DNA of 18,872 nt, from NCBI GenBank assembly GCA_023416585.1, contig JAEZHM010000085.1:1-18872 (forward strand), in the 5' to 3' direction. Source of the DNA: Bacillota bacterium. GTDB taxonomy: Bacteria > Bacillota > Clostridia > Christensenellales > Aristaeellaceae. Of this stretch, positions 13,520-18,872 are shown piece by piece. Positions within the stretch are counted from its first letter, which is position 1. Every line of letters begins with the position of its first letter. Made by a program: the position numbers and the translations under genes. The notes under the pieces are model-generated. The model was not told the DNA's origin. It ran no database searches and saw only the letters and a list, made by a program, of their open reading frames with translations.

Positions 13520-14321
13520 AAGAAATCATCCTTTCCTCACTTTTCTTGAACACGTACCTGGCCAGAGGCCACAAAACCACATTCCAGCCCACCTGTAAAG
13601 CTATCAGCGCCACCGGGTCACCCTGTCCAACATACAATGTCAGCGGCGCGTGGGCAATGGAGCCCATAGGCAATAATTGAAGTACTTTTGCAATGGGAAT
13701 GGGCATCAGGGAAAAGGGAATCAAAGCACCGGACAAAAGCTCAAACAACGCTTCCCGCACTCGGGTCACCGCCCAGCAGCCATTCTTCATGCGCATGGCC
13801 AGGGAAGCAAACAAAAAGTCCAGCGCAAACCCCAGGGAAGCGCTCAGTGCAAGGCTTGCAAGGGCCAACAATCCACGAGCCGCGCTATAGGGCAGCGGAT
13901 GGATGCCCATCAACGGCGACAGAAGCCACACGGGCAGGCTGTACATAAAGAGCACAGGCAACCACCAGCGGCCGATTGTTTCCGCCGTCAAGCTTTGAAG
14001 CACAGGCATGGGCCGAGTATACCTGCCGATGATGGAGCCTTCCCACAGCGCGGAAGTGGCAGGAGTCAGAATCTCCAGCTGCTGGCGCAAAACCGAAGCC
14101 ATCAAGGTATAGGTGAGCAATTGGTCAAGGGTCATGCCGCCAAGATCCGCCCCACCTTTAGCCAGTGAGCGCCAGATCAGCGTCAGCATCAGAAACTGCA
14201 TAAACCGTGCCACATATTCACCCAACACCTGAAAAAGGTTCCCGTCAAACACCTGCCTGGCGGACAGCCCGGCTACAGCACGGAATCCATTCCACCAGGA
14301 ACATTTATCTGTCATATGCAT
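13509..14321 (-). CDS. ABC-2 family permease, first subunit
   Basis: This 270-residue protein has several hydrophobic helices and is related in plan to the second permease (GGMTLDQLLTYTLMASVL here against GGMTQDQLLFMLGYAML there, each followed by a charged loop with a PMPV/QPVP turn). It is the first gene of the exporter operon. The start at 14321 (MHMTDK) is chosen because AAAGGA lies at normal spacing; the upstream extension to 14399 is encoded by the terminator hairpin and is not credible. No promoter is seen between that terminator (14356-14390) and the start, so transcription seems to depend on read-through from the promoter at 14608-14636. Confidence 0.87.
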   Translation of the reverse strand: MHMTDKCSWWNGFRAVAGLSARQVFDGNLFQVLGEYVARFMQFLMLTLIWRSLAKGGADLGGMTLDQLLTYTLMASVLRQQLEILTPATSALWEGSIIGRYTRPMPVLQSLTAETIGRWWLPVLFMYSLPVWLLSPLMGIHPLPYSAARGLLALASLALSASLGFALDFLFASLAMRMKNGCWAVTRVREALFELLSGALIPFSLMPIPIAKVLQLLPMGSIAHAPLTLYVGQGDPVALIALQVGWNVVLWPLARYVFKKSEERMISYGG

Positions 14322-14355
14322 GGTAACCATTCCTTTCCGAGAAATAAAAGGATAC

Positions 14356-14390
14356 AAAAAAACCGGGGGCGGCAATTGCCGCTCCCGGTA
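14356..14390 (-). terminator. Strong intrinsic terminator upstream of the ABC exporter genes
   Basis: On the minus strand ACCGGGAGCGGC (14389-14378) pairs with GCCGCCCCCGGT (14373-14362), with one mismatch and an AATT loop, followed by seven Ts. It lies after the short upstream ORF and 34 bases before the first permease gene, so it could act as an attenuator. Confidence 0.85.
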
Positions 14391-14414
14391 CATAGGCATC
14401 TCAACATTCCCCGT

Positions 14415-14573
14415 TTATAGGAGGAATGCAGTCAAAGCACAATCAGGGAAGCGCAAATTTCGCCGCAAAAGGGCATACGAATGCACGGGCAGAGTCAGGA
14501 TACCTGTTTGAACTGCCACTTCCCCGATATTTTGCCATATGCCGGAATCCTTCATGGCCTCTTTACGGTTCAT
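14415..14573 (-). CDS. Short upstream ORF (52 codons), candidate regulatory leader
   Basis: ATG at 14573 is preceded by AAGGAGG at ideal spacing and by a consensus promoter at 14608-14636. The 52-residue product (MNRKEAMKDSGIWQNIGEV...) matches nothing I know, and it ends 25 bases before a strong terminator. The order promoter, short ORF, terminator, exporter genes recalls drug-responsive attenuators of resistance genes, where ribosome stalling exposes an antiterminator. A possible competing pairing is GCGGC, inside the TTGCGGCG word near 14462, with GCCGC in the terminator's 3' arm. It could also be a free-standing small protein gene. There is no run of one amino acid like that in the aroF leader. 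Confidence 0.55.
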   Translation of the reverse strand: MNRKEAMKDSGIWQNIGEVAVQTGILTLPVHSYALLRRNLRFPDCALTAFLL

Positions 14574-14607
14574 GCGCTTCACCTCCTTATACTGTTTTCC
14601 AGTGGAT

Positions 14608-14636
14608 ACTATAGCATCGCATAAAAAGCCTGTCAA
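14608..14636 (-). promoter_or_regulatory. Consensus promoter of the short ORF and ABC exporter unit
   Basis: TTGACA (14636-14631) and TATAGT (14613-14608) are separated by 17 bases on the minus strand, about 35 bases before the ATG at 14573. Confidence 0.8.
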
Positions 14637-14643
14637 GTTATTT

Positions 14644-14683
14644 TTTTCAAAAAGCCCCCTCTTTTGTCATATAAAAGAGGGGG
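14644..14683 (-). terminator. Intrinsic terminator after comFB
   Basis: CCCCCTCTTTT (14683-14673) pairs perfectly with AAAAGAGGGGG (14665-14655), followed by CTTTTTGAAAAAAA on the minus strand. It closes the ComFB transcript about 85 bases after its stop codon. Confidence 0.75.
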
Positions 14684-14768
14684 TTCCAATCAATCAAAAA
14701 GAATGCTACGCTATACTGGAATGAAAAACTAGGTAATTTTATTATAGCCGCTGCTATGAAGCATGGCC

Positions 14769-15074
14769 TTAATGGGACGCTGCCTGCCTCTGCTCCCCGT
14801 CGTGGCGGGGACGTTTGTTGATCACGGCAATGGCGCAAAGAATGGTTGTGATGACATCCGCTTGAAATTGCGACTTTACGGCATCATAGCGTGAATACAC
14901 TTCTCCGCTTACACTGACGACATACTTGGGCTGCAGGTTGTTCAGCGCCAGTGCCATCACGTCGGCACGGCATCGCTCACACTGGCAGACAGCCTCGCTT
15001 CGCATGTATTCATCCAATCTGCTGTCCACCAGTTCTTCCATGAGATTCTTGGGCATGATCCGGGTTTCCATCAT
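14769..15074 (-). CDS. comFB: ComFB-like late competence family protein
   Basis: This small soluble protein of about 101 residues fits the ComFB family. Typical features: an N-terminal KNLMEELVDSRLDEYM helix, a cysteine cluster (CQCERCRADVMALALNNLQPKYV), and a following VSGEVYSRYDAV...FQADVITTI helix. In Bacillus the gene lies in the comF operon, but its role is not settled; in cyanobacteria family members bind cyclic dinucleotides. Here it is not next to comFA or comFC. The start is taken at ATG 15074 (an adjacent in-frame ATG at 15071 is equally possible), with AAGGAG upstream. It has its own promoter at 15204-15232, a roughly 130-base leader and a terminator, so it is a single-gene unit. 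Confidence 0.82.
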   Translation of the reverse strand: MMETRIMPKNLMEELVDSRLDEYMRSEAVCQCERCRADVMALALNNLQPKYVVSVSGEVYSRYDAVKSQFQADVITTILCAIAVINKRPRHDGEQRQAASH

Positions 15075-15203
15075 GCATTGCTCCTTTTCCGGCTCCTGCC
15101 ACGGCACCACCATACGCCCGTCGCATGATGGCAGAGAAGGAACCCTTCCTCTTTCGTATTAAAGAAATGCATGGCTGATTTTCGCTATTTTCCCATCCCA
15201 TTG

Positions 15204-15232
15204 ATTTTACCACAATTTCCAGACGATGTAAA
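15204..15232 (-). promoter_or_regulatory. Promoter of comFB
   Basis: TTTACA (15232-15227) and TAAAAT (15209-15204) are separated by 17 bases on the minus strand. The 5' leader that follows contains no obvious known RNA element. Confidence 0.55.
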
Positions 15233-15242
15233 CAGATGCTTT

Positions 15243-15605
15243 TTATGCATCTTCCTCATGAAATGGTAGAATCATGCGGTTGTGGCCGTCATCCCACAGC
15301 CGCTCCAGGTTATAGAATACTCTTTCCTCCTGATGGAAAATGTGCACCATCACCGTGCTATAGTCCATCACGATCCAGCGGCCTTCGTTTTGGCCTTCCT
15401 TCCGGCGCAAGTTCGTACCCATTTCCGCCAGGCGGTCATCCACTTCTTCCGCCAACGATTTCACCTGTATGGCGGAACGCCCCGTGGCAATCACAAGATA
15501 GTCGGCAAGGATGGTTAAGTGCCCAACCTCCAGCACCACAATGTTTTGAGCCTTTTTGTCATACAGGATGTTTGCGATCTTCAGGGCCAGCGTCCCTTCC
15601 GTCAT
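15243..15605 (-). CDS. rsfS: Ribosome silencing factor RsfS
   Basis: This 120-residue protein has the normal RsfS (YbeB/Iojap) length. RsfS binds ribosomal protein L14 on the 50S subunit and blocks joining with 30S during starvation or stationary phase. Seen: IANILYDKKAQNIVVLEV, then DYLVIATGRSAIQVKSLAEEV, then the hallmark EGRWIVMDYSTVMVHIFHQEERVFYNLERLW. The start is ATG at 15605 with GGAGG about seven bases upstream. It follows nadD-yqeK by 18 bases, the usual Firmicutes order nadD, yqeK, rsfS, so the two are surely cotranscribed. Confidence 0.95.
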   Translation of the reverse strand: MTEGTLALKIANILYDKKAQNIVVLEVGHLTILADYLVIATGRSAIQVKSLAEEVDDRLAEMGTNLRRKEGQNEGRWIVMDYSTVMVHIFHQEERVFYNLERLWDDGHNRMILPFHEEDA

Positions 15606-15623
15606 GCGGTCTCCTCCTTGGTG

Positions 15624-16844
15624 TCATTCGCTCATGCTTTTTTGTGTTTTCATCAACCAATTTATGGTCTGGATTGTGGCGGGGTGCAGTGCCTTTCCAC
15701 GATCCTTTACATAGCTTGTTGTATTTTTGAGAGACATTAAAACCGCGCCCGTAAGGTTTGTTTCCGACAGGCTGCGTATCTCAGAAAGCCCAGGATAGTC
15801 TTCCCGGTCCGGCTCAATCTTATCCGCCAGATATACGATCATTTCCAGCCGCGTCATTGGCACTTTCCCCAGCGTATGGCATGCGATGGCGGATAGCACT
15901 TGCTCCTGCGAGACGCCGTATTCATATTGGGCCATATGCGCGCCCACCACCGCGTGCAAGAGCGCACCAGAACTTAAGATGGAATCATCCACCTTCATCC
16001 TGTGCTCCCTGACATACACCTGCATGGAATTTAGGTCCATCCCCTTGGCACAATCGTGAAGGAGCCCCGCCATTGCGGCTTTTTCTTCATCCTCTCCATG
16101 CAGCTTCGCAAGGTGCCGGGCCGCGTAAGCTACGCATAGCGTATGGGCAAAGCGCTTTATGTTCATGGAACCCATCAGTCTGTCCATGAAAGCTGCAAAA
16201 CCGGGCGGGCTTTCTCTTATTCCATACAGGCCCATCACCCGGATATATTCCATCACCGCCGGATGAAGCCCCTCCGGTTCCTCCCCGGATCCAAGATGCG
16301 CCCGGAGAGCTGTGGAAGACATATCCCCCACCTGCTCTTTCAGAAACGTAAAACGCGCGCCACGCCGATTAAGCTCCTCCAGTATGACCTGCGGGGGGAC
16401 TGCTTCTTCTATACCAGGCCTTGGGCACACCAAGAAACGGCACATTTGAAATACCTTTTCCGGTTCCCTCCAGTTGACAAGATCGTACAGCGTATCCTCA
16501 CCGATAATATAATAAAATTCTGCCATCGGCATTAGCTTTAAGAGCAATATTAGTGTATCCACCGTATAAACTGTGCCGGTTCTGTTCATTTCTATATCTG
16601 TAGGGAAAAAGCCTGTCTCCTGCGCGAGCGCCAGCTTCACCATCGTAAGCCGTTGTGAAGCCTTCGCCAGGCCTTCCCTTTTGTGAGGAGGGTTGCCTGT
16701 GGGCAAAAACAGCACTTTATCAAGTGCAGCTTCCTCCATGGCCTTCTTTGCCATAGCCACATGCGCCAAATGGATGGGGTTGAAAGATCCTCCCATCAGG
16801 CCAATCCGTTCCGGTTTCAACCAAGCGCCCCCTTTCCATTTCAT
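15624..16844 (-). CDS. nadD-yqeK: Fused nicotinate-nucleotide adenylyltransferase (NadD) and YqeK HD-domain hydrolase
   Basis: One 406-residue frame covers two enzymes that are often separate. Residues about 11-207 are NadD, which makes deamido-NAD from nicotinate mononucleotide and ATP: GGSFNPIHLAHV at 18-29, NPPHK at 51-55 and SSTALR at 176-181. Residues about 220-400 are YqeK, an HD-type hydrolase cleaving symmetrical dinucleoside tetraphosphates such as Ap4A: RFAHT at 231-235, LLHDCAKG at 261-268 and YLADKIEPDR at 338-347. No stop codon or frameshift is seen between them. The start is uncertain: ATG 16844 lies inside a TATAAT-like -10 box and lacks a ribosome binding site, whereas TTG at 16820 has AAAGGGGG at good spacing and may be the true start. 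Confidence 0.93.
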   Translation of the reverse strand: MKWKGGAWLKPERIGLMGGSFNPIHLAHVAMAKKAMEEAALDKVLFLPTGNPPHKREGLAKASQRLTMVKLALAQETGFFPTDIEMNRTGTVYTVDTLILLLKLMPMAEFYYIIGEDTLYDLVNWREPEKVFQMCRFLVCPRPGIEEAVPPQVILEELNRRGARFTFLKEQVGDMSSTALRAHLGSGEEPEGLHPAVMEYIRVMGLYGIRESPPGFAAFMDRLMGSMNIKRFAHTLCVAYAARHLAKLHGEDEEKAAMAGLLHDCAKGMDLNSMQVYVREHRMKVDDSILSSGALLHAVVGAHMAQYEYGVSQEQVLSAIACHTLGKVPMTRLEMIVYLADKIEPDREDYPGLSEIRSLSETNLTGAVLMSLKNTTSYVKDRGKALHPATIQTINWLMKTQKSMSE

Positions 16845-16912
16845 TATACCCTATGGAAGCCGGATGGAAAAGGGCTGATTGTAGAAAACAGCATGATAAA
16901 GGAGCTTGTCCT

Positions 16913-17743
16913 ATGCAGCAATATCTTGAAAAGACTCGTCTAGGTGGAGCACTGGACTCACTGGGCCTTCGCTTTCTGATACTCCTATGCTGCGTTCTCT
17001 GGTTCGTCTTCCTATGGGGTGTCACCCTGGCCGCCCTTTTTGCAGGCATTGCCTTTTTTATGCTGGTATGCCTGGCCATCCGCCTTGGCAAAAGAAGGAC
17101 CGTAGCAAAGCGGGAACAGGCGCTGCGCGAACGAATCGGCGGGGAGATGGCACTGGATGCCTTGCCCCTTGTTCCTCCGCGGCAGGCACATTTTCAAGTC
17201 TCCCTGTGGCTTACCCTTGCATATCCGCTGAGGCTGGAACGCATTACGGAGGATGGGGTGCTGTGCCGGCTTAACGGGGAATTGGTGCTTGTCCGCTGCC
17301 TGAACCGCCATCAATCAGTGCCCGTCAGCGCCCAGGATATCATTGAGGCGCAGAGGGCATGCCTTAACAACAATGCCTTAAGGTGCGTGTTGTGCACAGC
17401 TTCGCAGCTTGGCAGCGCAGCCCAAACCCAAATAGGGCAGGCTGTTCCCCCTGTCAAGGTGATTGGAAAAGAGCGGCTGATCCGGTTGGCGGGCGCCGCC
17501 TCCCCTGTCACCGATGAGCAGCTGGTGGCGTTGGGCGAACGCAAGAAGCATCATGTAGGCATCAATATATGGCTGAACCACATTCTTGCTCCACACCGTT
17601 CCCGACGGTATTTCTTATACGGCGCGGGTCTACTTTTGCTGTACTTTATTACTCGGCTCCCCTATTATCCCGTTCCTGGCGTGCTTTGCCTGTGCCTCGC
17701 TCTTTTGTCCAGGATCCGCCACGCAAAAGAGGATGCCATTTAA
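16913..17743 (+). CDS. Membrane protein with apparently degenerate Mrr/restriction-endonuclease-like domain
   Basis: This 276-residue protein starts at ATG 16913 with AAAGGAG eight bases upstream. Residues about 20-57 form two close membrane helices, and residues 233-248 and 252-267 form two more. Between them lies a cytoplasmic domain. Its segment from about 107 to 193 (RITEDGVLCRLNGELVLVRC, then IIEAQRACLNNNALRCVLCT, then VKVIGKERLIRL) follows the strand order of Mrr-like nucleases. In those, the second strand normally carries QxK; here the same place reads VRCL, and no clear catalytic Asp precedes it. I infer a non-catalytic fold relative. Its function is unknown. It is divergent from nadD-yqeK and meets the next gene tail to tail. 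Confidence 0.7.
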   Translation: MQQYLEKTRLGGALDSLGLRFLILLCCVLWFVFLWGVTLAALFAGIAFFMLVCLAIRLGKRRTVAKREQALRERIGGEMALDALPLVPPRQAHFQVSLWLTLAYPLRLERITEDGVLCRLNGELVLVRCLNRHQSVPVSAQDIIEAQRACLNNNALRCVLCTASQLGSAAQTQIGQAVPPVKVIGKERLIRLAGAASPVTDEQLVALGERKKHHVGINIWLNHILAPHRSRRYFLYGAGLLLLYFITRLPYYPVPGVLCLCLALLSRIRHAKEDAI

Positions 17744-18872
17744 TATTTGCCTCTTGCGATCTTCGCCACCGCCGCCGTCAGGTCATCCACATGCTGTTCC
17801 GTATTATAAATGCCCATGCTTGCACGCACGGCACCCGTATCCATGGTACCTAGCCACCCATGTATGCTGGGAGCGCAGTGCAGCCCGCCACGCAGCGCAA
17901 ACCCTGCCCTGTCCAAGCCGTCCGCCACTTCTCCGCTTTCCATACCCCTCACATTAAAGCTTACCACGCCTACCCGTGGGGCGTTTTCATCACCATAGAC
18001 GGTCACATTTTCAATATCCCTCAGGTTGTCACGAAGCCTTTGAGCCAAGTGCTCTTCATATTCTCGTATCTCCCACATGTGTTTGGACGCAAAACGCGCG
18101 CCCGCCAGCAATCCCGCGATTCCTGGCAGATTCATGGTGCCGCTTTCATACCTGTCGGGCAGATCCTCCGGCTGGACCATACTTTCAGACCGTGAGCCTG
18201 TACCCCCTTCCCTGAAGGGCCTTGGCATCATCCCCTGACCCAGCAGCAGTACGCCTGTTCCATGGGGGCCCAACAACCCCTTATGCCCTGCCATGGCTAC
18301 CATGTCCACGTTCAGTGCCTTGGGGCTTACATCCAGTATGCCGGCTGTCTGCGCTGCGTCTACCAGGCAGGGGATGCCGCTTTCCCGGCAAACGACCCCC
18401 AAACGGCTTACCGGCTGCACCACACCGGTTACGTTGGAGGCATGGTTCAGCACTACCAGCGCCGTTCTGGGCCCAATCATACTCTGCAGCTGGTGGGGCT
18501 GTAGCAGCCCGTCCTGTCCTGGCATCAGTACCTTGATCGAGATCATTCCCTGCCGCTCGTAGCCCGCAAGCACCCGCATCACGGCGTTGTGCTCACTATG
18601 GCTTACAATGACCTCGTCACCCTGGTAGAGGCTGCCCCGGATGGCCAAATTCAGGCTGTCGGTGCAGTTGCTGGTGAAAATCACATGTTCCGGCTTTTCC
18701 ATACGGAACATTTCCGCCAGATGGTCGCGGCAGGCGCGAAGCACACGCCCGCCGGCCAGCGAGATGCGGTGCCCCGCCCGGCCGGGATTTCCGCCGATGC
18801 GGTTCAGCGTTCCCGCCATGGCCCGGACCACCTGCGGCGGCTTGGGAAAACTGGTGGCAGCATTGTCCAAAT
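17740..18872 (-). CDS. Cysteine desulfurase / class V aminotransferase family protein (5' end outside window)
   Basis: This PLP-dependent enzyme is of the IscS/SufS-like fold, nearest in style to the EF2568-type subgroup. Seen: LDNAATSFPKP at the start, FTSNCTDSLNLAI, SHSEHNAVMR, VDAAQTAG, the PLP lysine in AGHKGLLGPHGTG, and the sulfur-accepting cysteine in RGGLHCAPSIHGWLGT near the C-terminus. Family knowledge: such enzymes take sulfur from cysteine for Fe-S clusters or thio-modification. The frame runs to the window edge. Family members usually begin MIYLDNAAT, so only one to three residues are missing and the real start lies just beyond 18872. No Fe-S scaffold gene is visible. Its stop codon overlaps that of the convergent membrane protein gene. 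Confidence 0.9.
   Translation of the reverse strand, partial: LDNAATSFPKPPQVVRAMAGTLNRIGGNPGRAGHRISLAGGRVLRACRDHLAEMFRMEKPEHVIFTSNCTDSLNLAIRGSLYQGDEVIVSHSEHNAVMRVLAGYERQGMISIKVLMPGQDGLLQPHQLQSMIGPRTALVVLNHASNVTGVVQPVSRLGVVCRESGIPCLVDAAQTAGILDVSPKALNVDMVAMAGHKGLLGPHGTGVLLLGQGMMPRPFREGGTGSRSESMVQPEDLPDRYESGTMNLPGIAGLLAGARFASKHMWEIREYEEHLAQRLRDNLRDIENVTVYGDENAPRVGVVSFNVRGMESGEVADGLDRAGFALRGGLHCAPSIHGWLGTMDTGAVRASMGIYNTEQHVDDLTAAVAKIARGKY

Noticed and set aside
13677..14168. Long plus-strand frame (163 codons) inside the first permease gene
   Set aside because: It is an antisense shadow of a clear membrane protein; its product is a Gln/Arg/His-rich string typical of such shadows.
14322..14399. 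N-terminal extension of the first permease gene to 14399
   Set aside because: The extension is encoded by the terminator hairpin and lacks a ribosome binding site at its start; ATG 14321 is better supported.

Overview
The window reads as chromosomal DNA of a spore-former-type Firmicute, most likely a Clostridia member of moderate GC content. This rests on gene content: an ECF-type vitamin uptake component, ComFB, RsfS beside a NadD-YqeK fusion, a type I-beta DAHP synthase and strong AAGGAGG ribosome binding sites. Most genes lie on the minus strand in short, tight operons. No rRNA, tRNA, CRISPR array, integrase or transposase was seen.

Layout. 1-222: GC-rich, low-complexity tract with small hairpins. 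223-1665 (-): MATE efflux pump. 1831-2145 (+): small unknown protein, sharing a bidirectional terminator with 2189-3816 (-), an ECF S-component coupled to a P-loop kinase (a likely uptake-and-trap pair). 3973-7749 (-): aroF (DAHP synthase), then a nucleotidyltransferase, a divergent tRNA-guanine-transglycosylase (Tgt) relative and an aminoglycoside-resistance-type 16S rRNA m7G1405 methyltransferase. The last three overlap at their stop/start codons, and no terminator separates them from aroF. 7785-7974 (-): a promoter, a Tyr-rich leader peptide and an intrinsic terminator, forming a textbook-like ribosome-mediated attenuator for aroF. 8064-8747 (+): conserved TIM-barrel-like protein, divergently transcribed. 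8772-11469 (-): accessory-looking stretch, visibly AT-richer from about 9285 to 11600, with a coiled-coil protein, a phospholipase-like/GNAT chimera, a nitrilase-superfamily enzyme and a GNAT acetyltransferase. 11710-14321 (-): three-gene ABC exporter with an upstream promoter, a 52-codon upstream ORF and a strong terminator. 14769-16844 (-): ComFB, RsfS, NadD-YqeK. 16913-17743 (+): membrane protein with an apparently degenerate Mrr-like domain. 17740 to the right edge (-): cysteine-desulfurase family enzyme, cut by the window end.

The most unusual region is 3973-7974. An RNA-modifying enzyme pair (a Tgt-like base-exchange enzyme and an m7G1405-type rRNA methyltransferase) is translationally coupled to a nucleotidyltransferase and seems to be transcribed from an amino-acid-responsive aroF promoter. 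I cannot name a described system with this composition. Either an intrinsic aminoglycoside self-protection module or a new RNA-modification pathway would fit. A second attenuator-like leader sits before the ABC exporter.
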